Assembly: GCA_001642005.1 (NCBI GenBank)
Contig: LWCA01000288.1
Location: 1 to 33,599, forward strand
Length of the DNA: 33,599 nt
Source: Intoshia linei
Lineage: Eukaryota > Orthonectida > Rhopaluridae
Reading direction: 5' to 3'
Of this stretch, positions 22,701-31,800 are shown in pieces. Each line of letters begins with the position of its first letter. Positions within the stretch are counted from its first letter, which is position 1. Under the pieces are notes generated by a model. That model was not told where the DNA came from, ran no database searches, and worked only from the letters and a program-made list of their open reading frames with translations. The position numbers and the translations under genes were made by a program.

Positions 22701-24090
22701 TTTGTTCACCTATATCACGGGTTCTTAACCTGGGGTGCCAAATAATTAGTTACATTTTTAACAAATTTTCATTATATAGGTGAACAATTTAGTTTTTGTT
22801 TTAATTGAAGGGCTGAGTAATAATTACAAAACACACAAGAAAATAATTTTCAAATATAATGTCGAAATTACCAAATCACTGATATATTCTATAGTTAAAC
22901 TGTGTCGATCCATATTTAATTATTTAAAAAGTTAACTACCAAATAAGTAAATAAAAATTCAAAAATATACAGCTGTAATGCACATTGTCAGCTAAAACGT
23001 TTAATAAAACGGGGGATTGTATATTAACATTTAAGTATTGTTTTAAAAAATTGCAGTAAAATTATACAATTTAAATTATACTTGATACGACCAGTACCAT
23101 ATCAAGTTCACCCTGATTCACATTATGTTATCAGATTTAAAACCCTTCAAAATTTAATTACGATTTTGAAGTGCAATTAAAATTCATAAATAGTAAAACC
23201 TTGTCAAAAACAAAACAATCCTGTCATATTACATTCTAACTTTGGAAAACACAAATATTTTATAAATTATGTCGAATTCCTATCTGATTTTAATTTAAAA
23301 GTTGATAACATTGCAGATTAAATACTAACGAAATTTACACATTGTTCAACATCGTTTAATGATTAAAAAATTAATAATATCAGTTGAAAATCCCATTTTT
23401 CATCATATAAATGAAATTTTCCAACACTACATATTAATAAATTAAAAAGGTTAGCTCCTCTCCACGGCCCTGATTACAGAGGCTATTCAAAAATACATAA
23501 AAATCTCGGTAAAATGAATCTGTATCTGGAAATATCTAATCAATAATAGTAATTTTGGAAACTACAATCACAGCCGGAATATTTATATAAATACTACCCG
23601 ACCCGATTAGAATTATTAATTAAGAATTGTAAACTATAGTACCAAAGTCTAGATTATGGTTTTAAAATGACATCAAAAATAACCATTATATGACCACTGA
23701 ACAGAAACTGCTGCTCTGTTTGACCTCATAATCACTAGAGTTTTGGTCCATTTGTTGCTAATCAAGTTCCATACATAAACGTTTCTGTCCTGAAGGTGTA
23801 TATATTTAAATTAAAAAAAAATTACAGCGCCAGCAGTTATAATACGATTTTTGACGGGGCACCAATCAACCGAATTTATTCTTTGTGTATGTGCAATCAA
23901 TTTTTCGGAAAATGTCAATGTACCACGTCCATCATATTTATAAATAAACAATTCATTAGACCTGGGGGACATGGCCAACTCTAAATATAACTAATATAAA
24001 TACTAAAACTAGGATATTACGGGAACAATCCTTGTTCCAAGCATGGCAGGTCATTACATCAGCTTCTTTAAAATCGAATACTTGTGTCAT
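13768..24090 (-). CDS. ARPC1: Actin-related protein 2/3 complex subunit 1 (WD40 subunit)
   Basis: Eleven exons on the minus strand: 24090-24021, 23980-23826, 23789-23684, 22297-22180, 21989-21930, 21348-21248, 14514-14412, 14373-14298, 14116-14019, 13978-13889, 13855-13768. All phases agree, giving 354 residues (human about 370). ARPC1 is the seven-bladed WD40 propeller that helps activate the Arp2/3 complex, which nucleates branched actin. Recognised in order: CHAWNKD near the start, [79 protein letters not shown] and the terminal [10 protein letters not shown]. The start is the first ATG before the conserved HAW motif. Five introns are 33-40 nt; intron 6 (21247-14515) is 6.7 kb of transposon and virus-like debris, and intron 5 consists mostly of one MITE. 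It diverges from N6AMT1 across 194 bp. Confidence 0.95.
14515..15371. other. ARPC1 intron 6, distal part
   Basis: AT-rich intron sequence. No ARPC1 exon and no clear Gypsy protease or LTR could be recognised upstream of the pol remnant. Confidence 0.5.
15372..16550 (+). pseudogene. Dead Ty3/Gypsy pol fragment (pre-RT region and reverse transcriptase)
   Basis: Plus-strand frames in order: 15372-15683 (103 codons, a pre-RT linker by position); about 15740-15960 with [10 protein letters not shown] and [16 protein letters not shown]; 15973-16344 with [25 protein letters not shown] and VYLNDIIIF; then after a stop, [15 protein letters not shown] and [11 protein letters not shown] up to the RNase H border at about 16550. 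This order is that of Gypsy reverse transcriptases. It is broken by stops at about 15680, 15820 and 16342 and by a frameshift near 15955. The polymerase motif reads YLND instead of YxDD, so a catalytic aspartate is lost. RNase H and integrase are missing, and a hAT element interrupts it. It lies antisense inside ARPC1 intron 6. Confidence 0.88.
16556..17265 (+). mobile_element. hAT element inserted in the Gypsy pol remnant, with transposase N-terminal fragment
   Basis: The Gypsy homology stops at KRKDNPFQ and a new sequence begins at about 16556. It contains a perfect 7-bp inverted repeat GAGGCCG/CGGCCTC (16580-16597), a motif common near hAT ends. An open frame at 16748-16984 carries [18 protein letters not shown], resembling the start of BED-less, GTF2IRD2/FAM200-like hAT transposases, and [10 protein letters not shown] follows in another frame. 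The right end GGTTGGAAACCGCTG at 17251-17265 is a good hAT terminus. Flanking octamers GTTTCAAT (16548-16555) and CTTTACAT (17266-17273) agree at five of eight. The left terminus is poor, so that boundary comes from loss of Gypsy homology. Confidence 0.6.
17275..17559 (+). CDS. Unidentified 94-codon open frame beside transposon debris
   Basis: An uninterrupted plus-strand frame with ordinary amino-acid composition ([10 protein letters not shown] at the start, [17 protein letters not shown] near the end), starting just after the right end of the hAT element. I do not recognise the protein. It is not RNase H or integrase, which should follow if the Gypsy element resumed here. It may be a fragment of an env-like, viral or other mobile-element gene. 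Whether it is expressed cannot be judged. Confidence 0.3.
   Translation: MKIKTSCMNNPHVLVDILISEKYITPEFITTEIDNQKIRFNYPNTQIISLYCLHLEVPSEIDPLDISSHSGQMNYYDLEIALENYHALSNPPHL
17816..17980 (+). pseudogene. Short coding-like fragment, unidentified
   Basis: A 54-codon open stretch between TAG and TGA reads like real protein ([28 protein letters not shown]) rather than translated AT-rich noise. It has no start codon and no recognised family. By position and strand it could be a remnant of the same invading element as the frame at 18419-19322. Confidence 0.3.
18419..19322 (+). pseudogene. Broken reading frame of about 300 codons, virus-like or retroelement-like, family unknown
   Basis: Three overlapping plus-strand frames follow each other. 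One opens with ATG at 18419 and stops at about 18545; the next is open at 18530-19081 (183 codons); the third carries on through about 19060-19322. The shifts fall near an A-run at 18524 and near 19065. Together they read as one soluble, charged protein of about 300 residues, broken by two frameshifts. Features include [18 protein letters not shown] at the start, [19 protein letters not shown] in the middle and [14 protein letters not shown] near the end. I recognise no family. A capsid or nucleoprotein gene of an endogenous virus, or a gag-like retroelement gene, would fit the single intron-less frame inside a host intron, antisense to ARPC1. That is inference. Confidence 0.45.
19690..20400 (+). 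pseudogene. Retroelement gag remnant with zinc-knuckle trace
   Basis: One plus-strand frame opens with ATG at 19690 ([13 protein letters not shown]), meets a stop at 19750, then runs open to 20008 through [36 protein letters not shown] and [14 protein letters not shown]. In the same frame, at 20365-20400, [10 protein letters not shown] matches the first half of a CCHC zinc knuckle, with a stop directly after the histidine. A helical N-terminal region followed by a CCHC knuckle is the layout of LTR-retroelement gag proteins. Frame identity over 700 bp supports one decayed gene. It lies 3' of the Gypsy pol fragment, so it is a different or rearranged element. Confidence 0.6.
20401..20989. other. 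ARPC1 intron 6, no recognised feature
   Basis: AT-rich. The open frame at 20517-20723 (minus) is low-complexity and hydrophobic with no support as a gene. Confidence 0.45.
20990..21140. repeat. Small GC-richer patch with an internal direct repeat
   Basis: Clearly less AT-rich than its surroundings. The word GTAGCCGCGTTTTGCTGCCC (from about 21005) recurs as GTAGCCGCGCCTTGGTGCCC (from about 21073), some 68 bp apart. It lies in ARPC1 intron 6, about 110 bp from exon 6. No frame or RNA fold was recognised. Confidence 0.45.
21410..21917. mobile_element. TTAA-flanked MITE (piggyBac-like) filling ARPC1 intron 5
   Basis: The ends CTGTTAACTGTCCG and, inverted, CCGTTTACTGTCCG match at 12 of 14 positions. 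They are flanked by TTAA at 21406-21409 and 21918-21921, the target site used by piggyBac transposons. Next to the right end is a perfect 20-bp palindrome at 21884-21903, GTGTTCCATTAATGGAACAC; a copy with one change lies at 21540-21559. No coding capacity. The element makes up 508 of the 581 nt of intron 5, so that intron was probably about 70 nt before insertion. Its right end lies only 12 bp from the splice donor of exon 5. Confidence 0.65.
22298..23683 (-). other. ARPC1 intron 3 with a hAT-like end
   Basis: A 1,386-nt intron without recognised exons. At about 22717 the plus strand reads CACGGGTTCTTAACCTGGGG, like the outer end of the hAT element at 10270, but no right end could be paired with confidence (AAAAAGGTTAGCTCCTC near 23448 is only a weak candidate). 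Confidence 0.4.
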
Positions 24091-24284
24091 TTTTAGCGGA
24101 CTCTAGCAGTCAACACTATTTGTTTATCAAAACTTTATTAGTAATGTTGTCAATGTGTTGCATCTTAATGTCTACAAATTTATTTTTTCGTTAATCGTTA
24201 AAAAATAATAACATTAATTTGATTAATTGTACGAATATTTCTAATTAATGATGATAAATTGATAATATAGTTCGTTTCAATTTA
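24091..24284. promoter_or_regulatory. Shared divergent promoter region of ARPC1 and N6AMT1
   Basis: Only 194 bp separate the two start codons, which point away from each other. Promoters and 5' UTRs of both genes must fit here. No consensus motif was recognised; the call is from gene layout. Confidence 0.5.
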
Positions 24285-25108
24285 ATGAAGTTTAAAACAC
24301 CCAATTATGATTTTTTAAGAAAAAGTAGTTATACATCCGTGTACCCCCCTAGCGAAGACACATTCATTCTTATGGACGCTTTGGAAGATGAATATGATTT
24401 TTTGAAAAAATTAAAGTCCGATTGATCGAAATTGAAAATAAGTAATTTTAGACCAACAATAGCGATTGAAGTATTTACGGGTAGTGGAGTTTTGTCTACA
24501 TTTTTGTCCAAACTGATTGAAAGTTGTTTCATAATGTACCAAATATTTGTAATGTTAATTTAAAATTTAGAAGTACAGATATTAACAATATGGCATGTTC
24601 AGCTGCCGCTGAATGCTGCCGTGTCAATAATATTAATAATTGTGATGTGATTAACACAAATTTGGTAAATGTTTGTTTTAAAATTTGAATTTTTTGATAG
24701 ACTACTGGATTAGAAAAACTACAAGGTCAAGTGGACGTGATTATTGCAAACCCTCCTTATGTTCCTTGTTTAGAAGATGAGGTTTTATATTGATAATATT
24801 GACAGTTATTGGTAGCAAACAAAAGGTGGAATTTATTTGTCTTGGACAGGTGGTAATGATGGATGCAGCGTAATAAATAATTTTTTTGAAAACGTTTCGA
24901 CATTACTTTCGACAAAAGGAGTTTTGTATGCAGTTTTGATTAAAGACAATGACATTGGTAATGTTTCAATAAAATAAATACATTTTGAATAGAAAAAATT
25001 AGAACCGATATTTTTCAAAAATATAAATTAAAAAGCAAAATTATCAAGTATCGACCGACCGGAGAAAAATTGTACGTATTAAAAGTCGAATCGATTTATA
25101 AAGTTTAA
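24285..25108 (+). CDS. N6AMT1: N6AMT1/HEMK2 glutamine methyltransferase (release factor eRF1)
   Basis: Six exons: 24285-24415, 24452-24535, 24571-24664, 24701-24781, 24816-24957, 24993-25108. Introns are 36, 35, 36, 34 and 35 nt. The result is 215 residues (human 214). In other animals the enzyme, with TRMT112, methylates the GGQ glutamine of translation release factor eRF1. Seen here: VYPPSEDTFILMDALE at residues 19-34, the SAM-binding motif EVFTGSG at 50-56, an acidic STDIN motif, catalytic NPPY at 120-123, YLSWTGGNDG and a C-terminal KLYVLKVESIYKV. Two oddities: motif I has Phe where EVGxGSG is usual, and intron 1 has the weak donor GTCCGA. That intron is accepted because it has the typical size, keeps phase and removes an in-frame TGA. 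The stop lies 16 bp from the profilin stop on the other strand. Confidence 0.93.
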
Positions 25109-25124
25109 TTAAAAAGTTAAATAA

Positions 25125-25666
25125 CTAATTTTGTAAATACATCTCGGCAAGTCTAAATGCTGAATAAATTTTAAATTTTATGAATATTACATCAATAACT
25201 GTAGTTGTATTTCCCTTGGGTGGAAGCTGATTAACGATGGCGTCTAGTAAAATATTAATACATTTATAAAAACAACTTACAGCTTTTTCCTTTGACGACA
25301 AGTATCTTGTCTCGGCTTTCTTCGTCTCCACCCATTTGAATGTACATGGAAACATCATCTTCGACTTTTTTAACAAACATAAATTTAACATTGTTGACTC
25401 GTATGCCACTTGGAAATGCGTCTTTCACAAATGCTTGAGATAATGATTTCAGTTGGTCGGCGTCGATAACCAATCCCTAATAAAGCAATGAATACACATG
25501 TAACGTTCATTACATAATTAGGATTCCAAACAGAGGTAAAGTTGGTGTCCACCAATGAAACGGCTTTGCAGTGACTTGCACAGGTATCCAATACAAATTT
25601 TGCCCATTGACTCCACTACACATTTTTATTAAAATAATTTTATGGAATAAATACGTTATCTGACAT
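25125..25666 (-). CDS. PFN: Profilin
   Basis: Four exons on the minus strand: 25666-25655, 25615-25514, 25476-25281, 25243-25125. Introns are 39, 37 and 37 nt, and the protein has 142 residues (profilins usually 125-140). Profilin binds actin monomers and proline-rich proteins and feeds actin to growing filaments. The N-terminus MSDNWSQWAKFVLDTC has the conserved tryptophan and helix pattern. TSVWNPNYGLVIDADQLKSL matches the vW...f.l...E...l core. RVNNVKFMFVKK, ILVVKGKSYAIV and a C-terminal helix (SAFRLAEMYLQN) complete the fold. Sequence identity is moderate, so it is a diverged member. The first exon has only four codons. It shares its orientation with MLH1 (141 bp upstream) and converges on N6AMT1. 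Confidence 0.86.
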
Positions 25667-25807
25667 TTTGAATTGATTTATAAATTACAACTATAAATTT
25701 GTGTGCTAAATGTAAAATGAATTTATACGTGGCCCAAATATTGACATTTCTTTATTTATACTATTTTTATCCATCTCGTAACATAAATATTTAATATATA
25801 CACCAAA

Positions 25808-28800
25808 TCAACATCTTTCAAATATTTTGTAGAAATCGTGATTACTTCCAATTTTTTTCATACATCTGTCATTTACATAGGCGCCAATTTTTGCTAATCT
25901 AAATTTGCTTTTCCTTGCTTGCTTAAGTAGACTGTGTTCGACTATTTTTCGCTCCATTTTCTATAAATATTATAAAAAAAATTTTTGATTTTTAACCTCA
26001 TTATTATGTTTTGATATGTCTTTGGAATAAAATGAAACCAATTCCTTTATAATAGTATCAATGCAATCTTTTTCAATTTCCCAGTTTACCTATTGTATAT
26101 CATTTGTAAATCTCCAAGTTACCTGGCATGCTAATGCTAATAGAAAAATTGGCAAATAAATTAGTTTTGGTACTAAACCAGGAATCAAATTTGGCAATGT
26201 TTGTATGAATTTATCCTAAATTAGGTTTATTTGTTTTGTCAAATATAATTGGTGTTTTTTGTTTTAAATTAATATAATTAAAAGTATAATAGATTTCTCT
26301 TATATATTTGTTTTCGTCAATTATTGGTGGTTTAAAAGTACCATAACAAGGTCACGTCAAACGTCTATACCAAAGGTGGGAAAAGTGTGGCCTTATTGAC
26401 GATTTGGTGCTGGCTTCTGAACAATTTTTCATTCAAAATTATTTTATTAATTATATTATTTCTATAATATTAATATTTATTGGGTAAAATAAAATTTTTG
26501 ATCTAAACGTTTGGTAAAAGGGGAATTTTTCTCATAAGATTTTGTTAAATTGTATAAAATATGACAAAAATTTATCATTCACCTCAATGATCTAAAATTT
26601 TTATATTCCCCCTAATAAAATTATTCACCCATTGACGTGACCAGTCAACCCATAAAAAGCACTGCGGTATTTGATTAAATTTTATTTGAAAGGTGCGCCT
26701 TTCGAACAGTAAATGCTTCCCCACCTCTGGTATATAGTAAAATGTTTTAACTCAGGTTTCTTAACCTTTTTTAAATTTAGTTTTTGAGCCAGATTAATTA
26801 TTTTCAACACCCCTATAAAAAAGATACCTAAAAAAAATTGAACGTAAAAATAGTATTTTATTAACATTTTTATAAACCAACCTATTAATATCGAACATAA
26901 TCAATTACAACATCAATGAACATAGTAAATGAAATGGTAAAATGAACATAGAAGCTGTAATTGATCTCATCTTCACTTAACCAGTGACACCAAACAGATT
27001 AAATTAAAAATAATATTTATTAGTGAGTGGTCCTAAACTGAGACACCGCCGAGAAGGGGTTTGTTGACAGGTTAAAATATAATAGCTTAATAACTAACGA
27101 TGTCCATTTTCTACAGCAGTGGTTCTCAAGGGGGTCCATGTGGACCCCTTAGTGGTCCACAAGAAAAATTTGGGGTCCACAGATAAATTTTGGGGCAACA
27201 AAAAAAATCCATCACTAGAGTATTTTCCAAAACTACGTGACAATTTTAAATCGATTAAAATGAACAATATCTTCAATAATGAAGTTATCAAGAAGGATAA
27301 AGGTTTAACAGCTTCTTATGAAATTTCAAAAATTATAGCAAAAGCTTGTAAACCTCACACATTGGGAGAAACTGTAATTTTGCCAGCTATTTCGACTTTA
27401 AGTAATAAAAATCCAACTGAATTTACTCATCAAATCCCTCTGAGTTACTCATCAGTGTATAGACCAGAGATGTCAATTATGCGTGAAAACTATGGTCAAA
27501 AATTTTATAAAACAATACAAGCATCGATTTATAAGGTAGCGTACGACTAAGATTTTTTTATAATAAGGGGTCCACGAATACTATAGAATAACTGAAAGGT
27601 CCATGTACTGAAAAAAGTTGAGAACCACTGCTCTAGAGCGACATAATCATTGATTTTACTAATTTATGATATTATTGATTTTTCATATTCTGAAGGGCAC
27701 TCGTCTTTAACCTTCTCGTAGTTATTTACAAATTAAAAAATCTAATACCAAATAGAACCTTTATGTCATTTATAAATTATAATTATATTAAATTATAGAC
27801 TAAAGTTTTTCAAAAAAAAATTTACGGGTAATAGTCAGGGATGGACTGAATTCATCAAAATAATCAAAAATGTAACCAATTATAATTGTTTATCCAAAAA
27901 TTATTTTTCAGTAAATGGGTTTTATGAAACATGAAAAATAGCAAGACATTGAAAGTTTAATAGTAAGGTTGCAATTTTATCGATAAATATCATACAAAAT
28001 ATTATCAAAAATTAATAAACTAATTTGATCAAACAGTAGACACAAGTTTTATTTACAACTTCTCAACAAAGTTCTTAGTTAACTAAAGTGTCTCAAATAC
28101 GATCACAGAAAATTTTCACGTCTTTTTTTAATTATTTTAGCTAAAAATGTATCTGTATGTTACCATTTCTTTTAGAAAATAATAGGCGTTGAGTTTTGAG
28201 AATACCAATTTTAATACAGGTTATCGAGGGTGAGGTTTTATCACAAAGTTGATTTTCAAAAATTGAGTCTTTCAAGGTCAAAACCCTAACCACTAACCCT
28301 AATTTTTTAAAAAATTAAAAAAGTCCTAGAATTTAATAAAACAAATTGTGGAGAATTATGGTAAAAACGACAACATTTATAGTGACATACTTATCATAAG
28401 TAATCATAACAGGAGCGGATTGAAAAGGCTAGTTAATGGGGTGCGAGCGAAGCGAGCAATATATTTAACTTTGTCGAAGTCAAAATTTTTTTTAGGGGCG
28501 TCTCTTTTAATTTCATTTAAAGGTTGTTATACAATAGTTAATATAAAAATACAATTGTATTGATATGGCACAAGTAAAACAATGAGATAAAATTTACGGA
28601 ATGAGTGTATTATAAAAGATCTGCAACTTGTAATGTAAAAATATACTTCGTAACTAAACTAAATATACTATATACCAGTTTTTTTCGACCAGGGGGTCGT
28701 GAAACTTTGAAAATTTAATGAATACATTTATTTAACATTATTTAATATATTATTGACAGTAATAATGTTATAGAAATATTTTTACATTCTAAAAATTTTT

Positions 28801-31800
28801 GGGTCGCGAACATTTTTTTATGTTTACAAACAGGTCGCGAATATAAAAAGGTTGAAAACCACTGCTATATACTGTATACTAAATTGAATTGGATAAAAAA
28901 ATATTCTCTGGTGTGAACACTGTGTGATCTGATTAATATTACTATGATAAGTAAGTAATTATAAATGTGTGCCGTTTTTGTATATTACCATTGTGGAACA
29001 GGTTTTCAAACAATACACAATATCATCAATCGCAAACCGATTACCCCAGATTACCATTTATTTAAAAAATGAAAATAGTCATTATTTCCAATCCCAAACA
29101 GCTACAATTAAATTTCAGTAATTTAAGGGAAAAAAGAAAAAAATTAACCAACCTTGGTTATAGTGATTGAAAAGTAATCTGCTAGTAAACTTTGATGTGC
29201 AATTAAAATTTTAGCTCCATTAACGGCTAGTTCTGATTTATCTCCGTCTTCATTATTCCAATCACATTCATTAGAATCCAAGGCCAATCGAATTAATTTT
29301 TCAATGTCGAAATTCTTCTAAAAACTTTTATAAAAACAATCAAAAATATGCTGAAGGTCAATAGCTGAGTATTCGACCTAGTGCGATAAAATACATTGTA
29401 GTAGGCCATTTTTAAATGCGCCCAAACTTATTATAAAAATTTATTTTAAGGTAAGACCTTGACACGGATATGTCTATACTATCGAAAACTTTGATATTAT
29501 AATAGTAATTGATTTGAATTTACAAACGACTAATATCGTTGCAAGACAATTATTGTCTAATTTCCTCAATTCTTGAAAAATGTGATGCCAGGAACCATAG
29601 AAATTTATAAAAATTACATTCTTTAGTCAATTTTTTGATCGCTAAAACGTATCTGAAACGGTGCTACTGTACCTTAAAATTTAAGGCTTATATTGTACAA
29701 AAAACCCCAACTTTTATAATTATTGACCAATTAATTAGTTATTATAATAAACCTGTAATTTAATAAATTTAAATGTTGCAAAATGAAAAATGCAGACTTG
29801 ATACAAAACTTCTTGACTAAAAAATTTATAATGACATTATTCAAAACGATACCATATGTAATTAATATCCATTGAAATTAAATCGGTATTGTGTTGAATT
29901 AATAAATGATTTTGACTCAAAAGTCCAATGTAAATGTGCTCTTTAAGAATTTTGGTTGTAACTAAAATTGTGTACATTAAAAGCATAAAAATAAAAATAC
30001 ATGGGTCCACATTATCGAGAAAATTATTCTTCATTTCTTTGACAGAATTTAAATTTAATTCGTTATCGTTAATTTCTTTATCAATATTATTAGTGAAATA
30101 TGGATTTACTATAATAATGAAATACTAAAATACTAAAAAATAAACATACAATCTTTTTTAAAACTCAAATTTTCAATTTTCTGGTCGCGAAAATCTGATC
30201 TAACTTTATCGTATTGATATGTGGATGGTATGTCTCGGGTGAAACTTTTTTTTGAAACATTCTAGTTACATTGCTTGTAAGGCTTTTCATTTAAATTTTA
30301 AATAATTACCATAAAGCTATCATCGTTTACGGCAATTTGATTGGAATTGTTGATCATTTCTTTGATTTTTTCACTAATTTTGTAAAAAATATCTTCTTGG
30401 TTTAAAAAAATAACATCCGATTTAGCTGGATGAACGTTGACGTCCACATGACTAGGGTCCAAATGTAATCTAAACAGATAAATTTCAAAATAACTAAAAT
30501 ACTGAAAGTGTATAAATACATACAATTTTACTGTACAATGTACATTATTATTACATAAAACATACGAAAGATATATTAAGAATCCTGAATTTTTTAATGT
30601 AGACAGTTCGTAAACTTTTTTGATAATTCTTTTCAAACGAGCACATTCAACCAATCGCGAATTGATAAATATGATAAATTCATGAAATCTCACTTTTTGA
30701 ACTGAAACGTATCCATTTAATTTAAAATTTTCATCCTCAATTTCGCAAAAATATAATGACCTTTTAAATTTGAAAAAAATTAAAAATTAAAAAATTACTT
30801 TTCTGATGTAATTCCATAAATATGGCAAATATTATCCAAGCAAGATGAATTTAATTTTGTGTTTAATAGATTGTTTGATTTATCCAACTACAATGTAATA
30901 AACATTATTCATGTAGAATTCATTTATTACAAATGAAAAACATTTTATAATATTATACATTTTTTAAATTGAAAGCAATATTTGAATTTTCTATAGCATA
31001 TCTAAAAATAAAACATAATTTAAACTCAAAAGATATCAAAATTTAGCTTTTTAATTTTATACCTATAAACAACTTGGCATATGTTTGTAACTTCTATATT
31101 TTCTCTTTTAGACAAAGCTTTGTGTCTAACTGACATGTTTTTAAACAATCCCTCAATCTAAAAAATTATATTTAAAAAGTACACATCTCTAATAATACTG
31201 TTATTGTGGTTCCCAAATTTGCAGCACACGGCATTGGCTTTGACAGTAGTTTTCCATTGTGATACTGACAACTAAATACATGTATACCTTATCAAACACT
31301 TCGGAGTCCGAAGTTCGAACCCATTTAATAGAAATTATCTCAAAAAGTATCTTTAGTCAAAAAACAATATTGTCATTTTCACAAATGTGTTTGGTTTCAA
31401 TGTCACAATATTTAATATCTTATAATTATAACACTATAATGTACCTCAGTTCAAATATGTTTGAGAAACACTGCACCATTGGATTACTTAATAAATAGTT
31501 ATAAACCATTTTTTCAGTTTACAATGGACACTCCCATTGGCTTAATTATTTAAAATATGGTATTCAGTCCAAATCACACTGAAAAGACCGGGTGTAAACA
31601 TATGATAAAAATTACGTGTAACCAACGTCTTTGTCAGTTTTGCATTTAGTTTTTATTTTTAGAGTCGACGCTATCAAGCTTATACTAGCTAAAGCTTCAC
31701 CTCGAAACCCATAAGTTGTTATTTTATCCAAATCGGAAAATTTTTCCAATTTACTTGTTGCAAATCTTTCACAAACAAGACTCAAATCATCTTTCTAATT

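Noticed and set aside
23796-23984. 62-codon plus-strand open frame
   Set aside because: Shadow of ARPC1 exon 2 on the opposite strand.
24329-25018. Minus-strand open frames at 24329-24532 and 24833-25018
   Set aside because: Shadows of N6AMT1 exons on the plus strand.
26221-26345. Minus-strand open stretch reading [19 protein letters not shown] as an extra MLH1 exon
   Set aside because: The exons on either side join in phase without it, it matches no MLH1 motif, and it runs without a splice site into the acceptor of the next exon.
30298-30693. 131-codon minus-strand open frame spanning MLH1 sequence
   Set aside because: It reads through a 96-nt intron (30470-30565) with a GTATGT donor; the two halves are separate MLH1 exons.
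31204-31473. Apparent hAT MITE with TGTGGTTCCCAAATTTG on the left and TTTGAGAAACACTG on the right
   Set aside because: The left 'end' is coding: on the minus strand 31271-31199 encodes the MLH1 motif [10 protein letters not shown] with correct splice sites. No target duplication exists.
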